This document shows positions 22,851 to 33,785 of a stretch of DNA of 64,000 nucleotides, one piece after another. Position 1 is the stretch's first letter. Each line of letters opens with the position of its first letter. Made by a program: the position numbers and the translations under genes. Below the pieces are notes generated by a model. That model did no database searches, was not told the DNA's origin, and worked only from the letters and a program-made list of their open reading frames with translations. The DNA is from Castor canadensis (lineage: Eukaryota; Chordata; Mammalia; Rodentia; Castoridae): contig NC_133390.1 in the NCBI RefSeq assembly GCF_047511655.1, forward strand, positions 125,417,583 through 125,481,582. Reading direction: 5' to 3'.

Positions 22851-24119
22851 TTTCAGTGCATTACAGACTAATACTTTTTGTAAAATACAATAAAAGTTAC
22901 AGGAAAATGAAATAAAGACAAAAATACAAACCTATTTTTTAATCCAGTAATAAAGTTAAGCTGCTAAACTGTTATAAAGCTTGTGCACAGCAGTTCTGGA
23001 TGTCCATGCTTTTCTGACTGCAGGCTGGTGACACACAGCCCGTGGATCTGCGTGGACTGTGACTGTGCTCTGAGTGCCATTCTTCTTTAGTTTCTGGCTC
23101 CTTGGGGGGATTTTACTTAAGCTGTAAATCTTGACCTTATCTGGCATACTTATTTCTGCTTCCTGGCATGGTCTCTGTTCTGTTTTGAATTTTTGTATTC
23201 TACCTTACCACTATGCCATAGATGACCAGATTCGATGTTTCCCAGTTGTCAAATCTGGGAACTAATTCTGTTATAATGGCATTTCACTGAAACCATGCAC
23301 CTAAGCCTGAAAGCTCTAAACAAGTTCTCCAGTCTAGTCCAGAGGTTGTAATAGTAGAGGGTTCAAAATATCCTAGGCTGTAGGATCTCAATACAATTTT
23401 TCTCCACCAGTTACTATGAGGGTGAAATAGTCATATTTTTCACCTATAAAATATGGGGCAGAATGACACAGAGATTGAGTGAAGACACAACACTGCAGTT
23501 AAAGGAGATAATCTCTTTGCAGCAAGTAGAAAGGGCAAATACTACATCAAGATAACAAGACTATTCAAAACTTCCAATAAACCCAAAGAGATTTATGTTT
23601 TGCTTCATCCTCCCCAAGACCACAGGCCCAAGATTTTAGTGCTATCATCTCCATTTCAGTTTTATACATTTACATTCTTTGTCTTCCAAGGTAGCAATGT
23701 TTATTTGGGGGGTGGAGGTAAAGAGGCTAAATTCATAATAATTTGCAAATCTTGTTGGTATCACATGGGGTGAGCAGGTAGACGAATAAATTTAACAGTA
23801 AAGTATACAAATTTTACCATAATTAATTTTTTCAAAGATTAATTTGCCCATATCAAAGGCAAAATATAGTCTACAGTGTTTTTTATCTATACAAAAGTTC
23901 CTTGAAGTTTTTGAGTGTTTAATTTCTCTTTATCTATACTAAACTTCATGCATCTTTGGCCTTTTCTATATCCTCAGAACAGAGTTCAATCATGCCAGAA
24001 CTACTCATTGCAATTCATAGTTAAGGAATTAAATATCCAGAAAACAACAATGGAGAATAATTCAAGGGCCATTCATGAATTTTAGGTAGATCAAGGATGG
24101 CAGAATTTCTTTCCTATAA

Positions 24120-24420
24120 AGATCATATAGTCAATATTTTAGTCCTTGGGAGCAAGGCAATGTCAGTGGCAAACACTCAACTCTGCTATAATAGCAAGAA
24201 AGCAGCCATGGATAGATGAGCATTGCTGTGTTCTAATAAAACTTTATTTAGGGACATGAAATTTGATATCACATACTTTTTACAAGTCATAACTGTTATA
24301 CTGCCTTTGCTTACTTTTTAGTTATTCAAACATGTAAAATCCATTCCTAGTTCCTAGGCTATACACAATAAATAGACAATAAGCTAGATTTGGCCTTAGG
24401 CCAGCATTTGTCTCTGCTCC
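24120..24420 (+). mobile_element. second hAT-type MITE of the same family, interrupted
   Basis: Shares the family text GAAAGCAGCCATGGATAGAT, GTGTTCTAATAAAACTTTAT and, after a gap, GACAATAAGCTAGATTTGGC. About 95 bp of other DNA separates the last two parts (24.26-24.36 kb). The ends are too eroded to give a duplication. Confidence 0.55.
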
Positions 24421-26317
24421 AAATGGTAAAAATACATTATCATCCATTCAAGGGACAAAATACATAGAAAATTATGTTTCTTGGGCTTCTAACTCAGAAG
24501 CACACTGAGCCAGGAAATGAGTTAAGTTTTCTTAACTCTCCTCCAGCAGAGCACGGACTCAGAGCAATGGATGGCTGGGATGGCCACTGTGGTCTTCTCT
24601 CAGGAGCAATTACAGAACACAACTTGCTTTATTCCTTCTTCACAAACTGGATTCCAAATATCCTCCACCCTCAATTTTAACTTGAAGAGGACTCTCCTGA
24701 ATACAATATTAAAATGTAGTTTATGAAAATGTTCATATGAAATTTCACACTTTATACCTGACACCAAAGCTTGACGCCAAACTGTTTTTGAGATTTATAT
24801 AACTCCTTCCCCATTAAATCACCTTACTTCAAAAACAAGAGTTTGGGGACATTTCTGATTCTGAGGCCAGGTAGAGATGCACTGTGGATAAAGGTAGGAA
24901 CTGGAATTTGGGACATAAACAGAGCTGGGACTTAAATGGAAGAACTCCAGGCCAAAAGAAAGACCAGTGTACTGAAATAGTCACAGAACTTTGGTGAGCT
25001 CTGTGCCTTCCTCCTTCTGAGAAGGTGTAGGCTAATGTGGTAACAAGTAGGACACAGTTTTCCCTGCCTCTGTGGGGCCAGTCCTCACCAGCTGAAGGTC
25101 AGTCAGCCATTTGAGCAAAGCTAACCTGGAGATATCACGCTGCCAGTCTCCGCCCAATTGTGCAGACACAGCTATATGTGTTCATTAATTTCTCTGCTAT
25201 TATCTCCTTAACAATACACCACGGCTGCTCTTTCATGAGTCAGTGAATTCAGTCATCAGGGCATCCATATTGGAGCACTAGATCTGAAACCTGCATTTGT
25301 ATCTTTGCTTAACTTCTAGCTTTAATTTTAAAAAAGCATATTCTCCATTGGAAAAAAAAACCAGATTCCATTTCTTTCTGATGATGAAAGAGCCCAATAC
25401 TGTGCCTAATGTAACAGCTTCCTAAAACCTAAATGAGTATTATGTATCATAACTAGAAATCTGGGTTTCCTCTGACTTGTAAATATTAACTGGATTTTCT
25501 GTCACACATGCTACTCATAACATGTACCATTGAAATGGGTTTTGAATTCACATAAGGTACCTTCCAGCTTGCAAGCTCCATGTAACTCAGGAAGGTTGAT
25601 GCTAAATGAACAGTCACTAAGAAAAATCATTTCCTTATGGTTGAAACATACGATAGTGCACAGGAGAATGTGATGTTTTTACGCATATAAAAATTTTTTG
25701 TGGTAATTGTTAGCTTTACACCTCTAAAATATAGTAAATGGACTGTTTAACCTGATGCAAAAAAACCTTGCTAGCTCAAAAAATAAAAGCTTTTCCTTTG
25801 TATTTCCAAACAAGTCTGAGTAATTTGTCTCCTGCCCCAAATGAGAGACACTTTCTACACCGTGCATGTGCCCTCCCAAAGCACCTTGCTTTTATCCATA
25901 ACTCTGAACTGAAGAAATTTTGGTTATGCTTGGCGATTTCACTCCCACTTAGGAAACCAGCATGTTCCAGAACAGGTGCTCTACATACTCAGGTTTCTTA
26001 GAGCATTTGCCCATTCAGAGGAAGGAAACTGTAGCTTGTTTAGTTCATGTCCAGGCATGGTCTTATCTCTACTTTCTTTTCCCTCCTAAGTTAGGTAAAA
26101 TGATCCTTTTTCTCTCTCATTTCCTCAAGTTACACATTTTCCTTTGAAACAGGACATGGGAAATGTCTGCCTCACATTGATACCTACTTCATAGGAGAGG
26201 ATAGAAAGCCAATTCTCCCATGCTTTTGTAGAACAGATCCCACTGTTCAACCATCTGGGACAACAGTTAGCCAATGAAGCATTAAAATATATTTGTTTGT
26301 TTGTTTTATATATTTTG

Positions 26318-26413
26318 AGACATGGTTTCACTTGTAGCTCAGGCTGGCCTGGAATTCTCTATCCTCCTGTTCAACCTCCTGAGTGCTGAGATTGCAGGCG
26401 CATGGTACCAATT
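26318..26413 (-). mobile_element. B1-like SINE, monomeric and partial
   Basis: The plus strand reads GAGACATGGTTTCACTTG, CAGGCTGGCCTGGAATTC and CTGAGTGCTGAGATTGCAGG, which is the reverse complement of a B1 monomer. A T-rich stretch just to the left is its tail. It is diagnostic of a rodent genome. Confidence 0.85.
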
Positions 26414-26514
26414 CCAGCTTAGAATACTTTTCCTCAAAAGTCTCAAATCCAATGAAATTATTGAATATGTTGTTTTTCCTCCTTTAGGCATTTTGACTGT
26501 GAAACTTTGATAGC

Positions 26515-27030
26515 AAAAGAATGTTTGCAGCAATTTTGTTCATAACACAAATGCACTTTAACTATGAAACAGGTAAACAATCTGTGCTGTACCTGCAGTG
26601 GAATAATACTCAGCACTAAAAGGAGTAAACCACTGACACAACATGGGTGAGTCTGCAATATATTATGCTAAGTCAAAGATGCCATGTAGGCAGCATTCTG
26701 GAAAAGAAAAAACACATGATGGAGAATCATAAATGGCTACCAGGAGCTGGGCTCAGGAAAAGGTTGGCCACAAAGAAGCAGCCCTAGGAAATTTGGGTAC
26801 ATGTGTGTGTGAATTCCTCCATATGGTATTACAGTGGTGGAAACATACATACCACTGGACTACAAATTCTAGTAAAACCTGGGCCTTTATTTTATTTTAT
26901 AGTCCTCAGAGCCTAATTTAATACCTTACTACAAACTAACACTATGCAACTGGCAAAATTCATACACCTGTATACCTTAAAAGGTGAATTTTCTTATATG
27001 TAAATCTTGCAATGAATAAATGATTTTGAG
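26515..27030 (+). mobile_element. old L1 3' end, sense
   Basis: Plus-strand ORF2 end and 3' UTR of an ancient L1: GTGGAATAATACTCAGCACT, TATTATGCTAAGTCAAAG, and the typical final segment with GTATACCTTAAAAGGTGAAT near 26973. It lies immediately right of the B1-like SINE region. Confidence 0.8.
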
Positions 27031-27829
27031 ACAAAAGAGGTTCTGAAAGGATATGTAGCTACACCTTTGTTTCCTTATCTTAGGCAGGAGATGATAACAT
27101 TTGTAGCTAACCTCTTCATAAGATTCATTAAAGATGGAAGATGGTGCTAGAGGTGAAATGCCTACCACTGAACAAAGGCACCACTGGATAGAGATTAATG
27201 TTCTTATTTAAGAAGAATTTAGAGACAAGAAGGGAAACAAAATTCTGAATTAGGATGTTTTCTGCTATTTCTACCACTAATTTGCATGTTCTTAAGCAAG
27301 TCACTTACTTTCTTCGTGGGTCTATAAGTGAGAAGAGTCATATGGACTACTCATGGTGCAAAGGAAGAGGGTATTTAGACATGGTGGCACTTCAAGTTTT
27401 TCTGCATCATACTCAGAGTAGAAGAGTGGCAGCTGTATGCTCAAGGCTTTGGGACTCTATCATACATCAAACACATTTAAGTGTGCCTACCATTCGTATT
27501 AAATAGAAATCACATAAAATTACAGATTTCAGTTGAGTTATGATGAATTAAGTTAACATGATTTCATTATGTTTTATTTTGCGGATTTTCTTTTGTATTT
27601 TGAAACCATTTCTAAAAGATAACAAATATTTATCTATGGTCCTATTCACTCCTCTGCGCCCCCATACTTACTTGGCCTGATGGGTAAATGAGCTAGCTCT
27701 GTTCACACTAGAGTCACCAAATATCAAGTTTCCACAGGACAGACACAGTTTATTCCTGGTTTCCTGTAATTGTTAGTAGCATTCCTTTTCAGTGTCATAA
27801 GTAACCAGTTCAGATGATAGGGCGCATGG

Positions 27830-28110
27830 TTGAGGTGGCCCAGATTTTGAAAGTCTATGTGACTTTGAGAACATATTTAACACCTCTTGGAATCATATTC
27901 CTTTTCTATTAAGAACTCATGGATTGAGGATATAGCTTAATGGTAGAACATTTGTCTAATAAGCATGAGACCCCTGGGTTCAATCTCCAACACCAAAAAA
28001 AAAGTGGAACTGATAATGCCTTGTAGGATTGTTATGTGCACTAAATGAAATGATGTGTACTCATAAAGGTCATGACACACAGAGCTTGGCATCTTTTAAG
28101 CCCTCAATAA
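27830..28110 (+). mobile_element. MIR SINE split by an ID-like SINE
   Basis: The left part has TGACTTTGAGAACATATTTA and the right part has AGGATTGTTATGTGCACTAA and CACACAGAGCTTGGCATC, the usual MIR ending. The ID-like SINE at 27921-28003 lies between them. Nested order gives relative age. Confidence 0.65.
27921..28003 (+). mobile_element. ID-like SINE nested in a MIR
   Basis: A plus-strand tRNA-like unit with TATAGCTTAATGGTAGAACA (A-box region), GGGTTCAATCTCC (B box) and a tail of nine A at 27995-28003. It splits an older MIR whose parts lie on both sides. The flanks AAGAACTCAT (27911-27920) and GGAACTGATA (from 28006) may be a degenerate duplication. Confidence 0.85.
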
Positions 28111-31100
28111 TAAGAACTATATTATTTATTTCTTAAGATGATTTTTAACCAATCTACTCTCAAGTATGGTGTTTTATTATACTATTTCATCAATATCTCT
28201 TGAGACATGAAGATTTAAAAATGCTGCAAAAAACATGACTTATAATTCATTCTTTCTCCCCAAAGCATCCAAACTATATTTAAATATTTGTAAGAGAAGA
28301 TGCAAGTTAGAAGTTTTGGAAATTAAATCTTGCACCTCATGGATCTCACTACTACATCAATGTTCCAGATTTTCTTCTAATATTGATAAAATAAATGTTT
28401 TCCCTTTATAAAGTAAAACACTCATTGATTATCTTGGCAGTGTTTAGGAGGGGAACTATACCATTGAAATTTATTATGAGCAGGGATGAATTTCTACTGC
28501 ATTCTAGAAATTTCTATTTGTTTTGTAATTTGTCCAAATACAGAAATATTTTAGAAGTGAAAAATTAATTCTTTGGATACACAAAAAGTCCATACATTCA
28601 AAATCCAAGAGCTTGTCTCCAGAATTATTTATGTTTTATCAAAGGAAGTTTGAAGAGCGATATTGTTGTTTCCCAAATGTTCTTGAAGATACAAATCACC
28701 CAGATCCAATCAGATCAGCTGGATTTAAGTCTTGATGAGACAGACCTGGTGGTCTGCATATTCTCTAGGTACCCAAGTGCCTCTTATCATGTTAGAAGTT
28801 TGGGAGACACTGGGCAATCATGTACTGTAACTAGGACTTTAGGAGGGGCAATGATGAGGTGGAAGATGAGAGGTGTTCTAGGTAAGAAAAGAATTTTTGA
28901 GAGAGCAGGGAGAGGAGATGGAAATCATCTTATCTTAGATTCCTTATGTCAGTTTTGAAAAAAAAAACAAAAACAAAGCCAGTAATCTTCAGAGAAGTCC
29001 TTAGCTAACTGTTTTGTTAATCATAAAACTTGATAAGGTATTCAAAACACTTTACCATGGCCCAGGAAATAATGAGCTTTTTGTTTGATTGCTTGAAGAA
29101 TAAATTTTCCTCTTTCAACGTAGTTCCACCGTTCTTTACCTAATTCTTGTCTTACTCTTTTGTACAACACTCATTACTTCCTCTTATACCTCCCCCATAA
29201 TTTAGGGGTAAGATGCAGCAGTGTGAGCTTCTCAAGCTTAAATTGTGTAAAACTGGTGTCTACAGCCCATCAAATCATATGCATCTATGAGATCAATTCA
29301 GCCTGGCAGAACACGAAGAAACAAACTACATTTTCATTGGACATGCCTTTTTCAACTATGAGGTTTTACCCTTATTTTCTTCCAGAGTACTCTGAAAATT
29401 CACACATGCACAAAATAAAAAGTGCTTTAATTTAAAAGAATTTCCCAATGCATGTCCTTTCTAATACAAAGAGAAAGGCCACAAAAACAAATAGTTTAGG
29501 TTCCAGAAAGTATGAAGAATACAGTTCACTTCATATTTGGTGTTTACAACATAGAAATGACGATGACAGCAATTCCAATAAACCTAATGTCAAGTTATAT
29601 ATTCAAGGCAGCTGAAATGAACAGTCATAAAAACAAACCAAACTGAACTGAGAGCTTTAGCTGAAGAATGGACACAATAAACATTTTACACACTCTGTAA
29701 AGCAAAAGTTTAATACTTGGTTGTGTCTCAGCAGCCATCTGAGCTAATAGCTCCTGAGTAACTATTGTGGGCCAACAACTCAAATGTTAGACCATGTAGA
29801 AAGATCCCTATTTTGCTCTGCAAAGTGAAGTTACTCAGCAAGCAGCATTTGGCCAGAGTTGGCACCAGCTCCATAGGGGTGTAGGCGTGTGGAAACATGT
29901 CAAGGCATTAGAGATTGTTGCAATGACTGTGGCATATTACTTGTATGCAGTGTCCCAAAATCAAGGATGCTAAACACCTTGCAAGGTTTGAAACAAACCT
30001 ACCTAAGGAAGAAACATGTTGTCCAAAATGTCAAGAGTGCCCCTGTCAAGATCCAGTTTTCAGGAGTCCCATGTTCTCCATTGACATCTTTGGATCCTCT
30101 CAGTTTCTCTAATGAGTCAAGAACCTTTCTTTGTCCAGAGATGACTAGAGATGGTCAACAGAGTAAATGGGCTCCCAAGAGCTTAAAAGGACTTGCATGT
30201 TGTTCCTAAAGATTCATACTACATTCAGTGTATCACCCCACTGGGAGCAAAACATGAGTACAGCCCCAGGTTTCTCTCTAGGTCCTATGGGCAATGGTCC
30301 AATATTTCTGCATCCTTCACCTGCCAAAAGCAAGGACACAGTGTTTCCTTCCAGCACTATGCCTATTACAATTCATGGGTCAGATTCCTGAGGTTGTTGC
30401 CCCAAAGATGCTGCATTTGAACCTTTCCTGCACACTCAGGGATAAGGAGCACCTGAAGACATTCTAAGAAGGGTGAAAATGCTAAGTCCTCCTCCCACAG
30501 GCTAGGTGAGGGTAGCTTCCCTGAGAATCTTGTTTCCCTTCATACCTGGCCTTGAGCAGTCAGCCGCTGGAATTTTGTGTATTGATTTATTCCATATCCA
30601 TGCCAACAAGCTTCTCGCAGCCAATGGGACTCTTCTGGGCATGAAATGTGAAACCCTTACCCAGTGGCACAGGCACAGATGTGGGAGGAAGTCTTGGCAT
30701 TGGCACAGCAATAATTTTAAGGAATAGAACCTGTAGATTGGGCTTGGAAGGACTGGCTTCCTGAATCGCAGAATTACTGGTTTTTGTAGTATGTTCTGGG
30801 TCCTGATAAGGCGCAGGGGATGAAAGAAGTAGCCCATGGTGTTATACCACTCTGACTAAGGGTCACATTGCTACATGCAGGCTGCCAAGACATTGGAATA
30901 ATGCCTTTGTGAAACACCTGTATCCACAAATCTGAACCTCCTTCCTGCCCACCCACCTGCACTCAGGTACCTACATTCTCATCTTGTTTACAGCTTTTTT
31001 CCCCCCACTAATTATTTGCTTCAGGTGTAAATCGAAGTCTAAATTGTCTTTTTCACCTCTTCTTTGTCTGATCAAAGACAGGTGTTCATTTCTGGCCCAA

Positions 31101-31423
31101 AGTCAGCTGGACACACAGGGTGCACTGCCAGCTCTCTCCATAGCTCTTCTTTGCTCCCTATTTATAGTTATGCCATTTTTATACATTCCACTGTGCTTCC
31201 TTATTCAGCTTCACTGCATCAGAAAACATCCCGGTATTTCAACCTCAAAGGAGAAACTTGAACTCTTAAAGTCACAAGTTTTATGCATCTTGCTTTTGCT
31301 ACTGAATCAGAAAGTTACTGTGAGGATATTTTTAAAAATTTTATTCTGTATTACTCACAAAAAATATGGAGAAAATGTTAAAGTTAGGTGTTTGTCCTTG
31401 AAATCTTTATAAATACTCCTAAA
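28111..31423. other. intron sequence, unassigned
   Basis: No gene or nameable repeat. A 102-codon stretch at 28650-28958 and a 106-codon stretch at 29889-30209, both plus strand, lack domains and splice support. Confidence 0.5.
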
Positions 31424-31500
31424 AGGGATTGGGGTGTAGCTCAGCAGAGCACTGGCCCGGCATGCAAGAAGCACTGGTTCCATGCCTAGCATCACAATAC
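31424..31500 (+). mobile_element. ID-like SINE
   Basis: Plus-strand unit with GATTGGGGTGTAGCTCAGCA and GCATGCAAGAAGCACTGGTTC followed by an A-containing end. It is more diverged than the copies with clear tails; no duplication is obvious. Confidence 0.75.
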
Positions 31501-31769
31501 ATATCCACATAATATTTATAGCTCTAGCTATAAATGTTAAGCAACAAATTAATCCCGTTTACTTACATAATGAAATGCTTTAGTTGTGCACGTTTTGAGA
31601 ACATAATGAAAGCGAATTACATAATCTTCCTTACAGAGCTCACTGAACACTTTTTCAAAGTGTGCATTTACTTTTTATTTCATGATTATTAAATATAATC
31701 ACATTTTATGTTATATTATAATTATTAATGATTATTAATCATAAAATTAATATGTACTAATATAGTAGA

Positions 31770-32015
31770 AAATATAGAAGTTCTATTTTTAGTTTTTAAG
31801 GGAACCTCCAAACTGATCTCCATAATTTACCTTGCCACCAACAATGTATAAGGGTTCTTTTTTTCTCCACATTCTCACCAGAAATTGTTTTGAGGTTTTT
31901 TATTTTTAATAATAGTCATTCTGATTGGGGTGAAATGGAATCTCAACATTGATTTGCATTTCCCTGATGACTAAAGATGCTCACTCAACACTCTTTAACT
32001 AATTGGGAATTTCTC
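31770..32015 (-). mobile_element. old L1 ORF2 fragment
   Basis: The plus strand carries the reverse complement of the ORF2 3' region: AACCTCCAAACTGATCTCCA, CACATTCTCACCAG and TGGGGTGAAATGGAATCTCA. It is strongly diverged. Confidence 0.75.
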
Positions 32016-32539
32016 TTCCTCTAAGTCATTGTGTTGGGGAGTGGGTGTTATAATCTATACATGGGTACAAGGGGCAAGACGCAGATAAGGCAAAAACAGG
32101 AGCCTCCTCTACCTAAAACCAAGCTCTGCTTACCTCTTTCATATATTGGAGTTCTATGTGAGATTTTTGTCTGACAAAAGGGCTCTCAAAGCTTGAGTTA
32201 GAATGGCAATGTTTTTATTATTATCCAAATCTTCATTTTGGAATATCTGGAAAATAGCCCTCCGGATATTGGCTAAGGGAATTTTTTCCTATATCCCAAT
32301 ACTAAGGAGAAAGAGTGGGATTTGGATTCTGGAATTATTTTCCAAGTTGGGGAAGTCATGAGAGAGATCACAGAGAAACATTGCTTTGCTAGAACCAAGC
32401 TTATTCTGCCTAACAGTCATGTTCAACTACAATAGTGGTGACAATAAATATTTCAATAATTGAACCTCTAAGAGTGTTCTAGTGCAGCCACACCACAAAG
32501 CATCGTCACTTCTCAGTCAAAAAGGGCTCCTTCACTTCT

Positions 32540-32900
32540 TGAAGGCAATAACCATTTTATTCCTACTCGCCATTTGAATGTCTTCTTTTAATGAAATTCC
32601 TGCTCATAGCTTTTCCCATTTCTGTTTTGAGTGATCAACACTTTTCTTACTGATTTGGAAGAACCCTTTATGTTAGTGAGAACATTACTTCTCTGACTCC
32701 TGCTCATGATGCAAATTATTTATCTGTTCTTATCTTTGTTTTTACTATTACATGTATAGTTTTGATATTCATGTAATCAAACCTACCAATTACTTATGTA
32801 TCAATGAATATATACACATATATAAGATGAATATATATAAATATAAATACACACACATTCCAACAGTGGTCTTATAAAGTCTTATTCATAGCAAGATTAA
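32540..32900 (-). mobile_element. second piece of the old L1 ORF2 fragment
   Basis: Continues the antisense ORF2 text (CGCCATTTGAATGTCTTC, then a region like the one upstream of the RT-thumb). It probably belongs to the same insertion as 31770-32015, split by about 0.5 kb of unclassified DNA at 32.02-32.54 kb. The right end passes into AT-rich simple sequence near 32.8 kb. Confidence 0.55.
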
Positions 32901-33371
32901 GTAAATAGTTGTTCTTTTCTCCATGCCTGACTAGTAGTTTCAGCCCCATTCATGGAATAAGCCTGCCATTCCTTTGTGTATTAGGAACACATATGATTTC
33001 TATAAATACCTGGGCCTGAGCTTTCTATTCCATAGGATTTATCTGTCTTATTTTAGACTAATGCAAATTATATCATTTATTATAGTTCTGTAATGTTAAA
33101 CCGAATGAGAAGGGAGGTCCTCTGACAGTATTGATCCTTCTCAAGAGGTTTCTGCCTATGATCACCAACCTGGAGCACTTAGACAAGGTTTTAAAAAATC
33201 CTTTCATTAATATGATTAGAGTCATATTAAGCAGGAAAAAATTCACCTTCACACCCAAATTCAGCTTCTTACTGTAAGAAGCTGAAAAACACATACTATA
33301 TGTTTAAAAGTGTAACTAAAAATTCTTTCACACTCCTCTCACAGAGAGTTCTGGGATTGGGAAAGGGCTTT

Positions 33372-33418
33372 TGGCAGGCTTTTACTCAGTAGTGTGTGGT
33401 GGCAGGCTTTCACTCAGT
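33372..33418. repeat. short tandem duplication, period 28
   Basis: TGGCAGGCTTTTACTCAGT at 33372-33390 recurs with a single change (C for T) at 33400-33418. Confidence 0.9.
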
Positions 33419-33459
33419 GCAGCATGTCACTATGTGTAGACTCTGAGGCAAGTTCAAGG

Positions 33460-33785
33460 GAGGTAGACCAGTAGACCAGTGTTCTTAGGGACACTGGCTT
33501 CTCCTTCCTGTCCCCAACATGCTATGAGGAATCCCAGGCCACATAGAAGTACTCTGGTTGACAGCCCCAAATTAAGTCCCAGGCAAGGACCAGCATCATG
33601 TGAGTGGAGGGGCTTCCAGAATATCCCAGCCCCAAACTCGACTGGTTCTTGGCTATCCTTGTCTTTCCAAATGAGGCTTCATATATACTATTTCCTCTGT
33701 GTTCTTTCTCAATTGCTGACCCACAGAATCAGCCAGCTTGATAAAATGATTGTTTAAAGCTGCTACATTTGGTAATCTATGAAAC
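33460..33785 (+). mobile_element. MLT1-like LTR fragment
   Basis: GGTTGACAGCCCCAAATTAA, AGCATCATGTGAGTG, ATTGCTGACCCACAGAATCA and ATAAAATGATTGTTTAAAGC follow the order seen in MLT1-type LTRs. It is strongly decayed and has no coding content. Confidence 0.55.

Larger units (their letters stand above)
20567..26280. other. intron sequence, mostly unassigned
   Basis: AT-rich intron holding a TG microsatellite, the 31-bp direct repeat and one hAT-type MITE (listed). A 63-codon open stretch on the minus strand at 23147-22956 has no recognised domain. Nothing else is supported. Confidence 0.5.

Noticed and set aside
22956-23147. 63-codon minus-strand frame with AATAAA-like text downstream
   Set aside because: No recognised product and no A-tail at a suitable distance; left as unassigned DNA.
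30984-31412. 142-codon plus-strand open stretch
   Set aside because: Hydrophobic composition typical of pyrimidine-rich intron DNA, no domain, no splice or promoter support.
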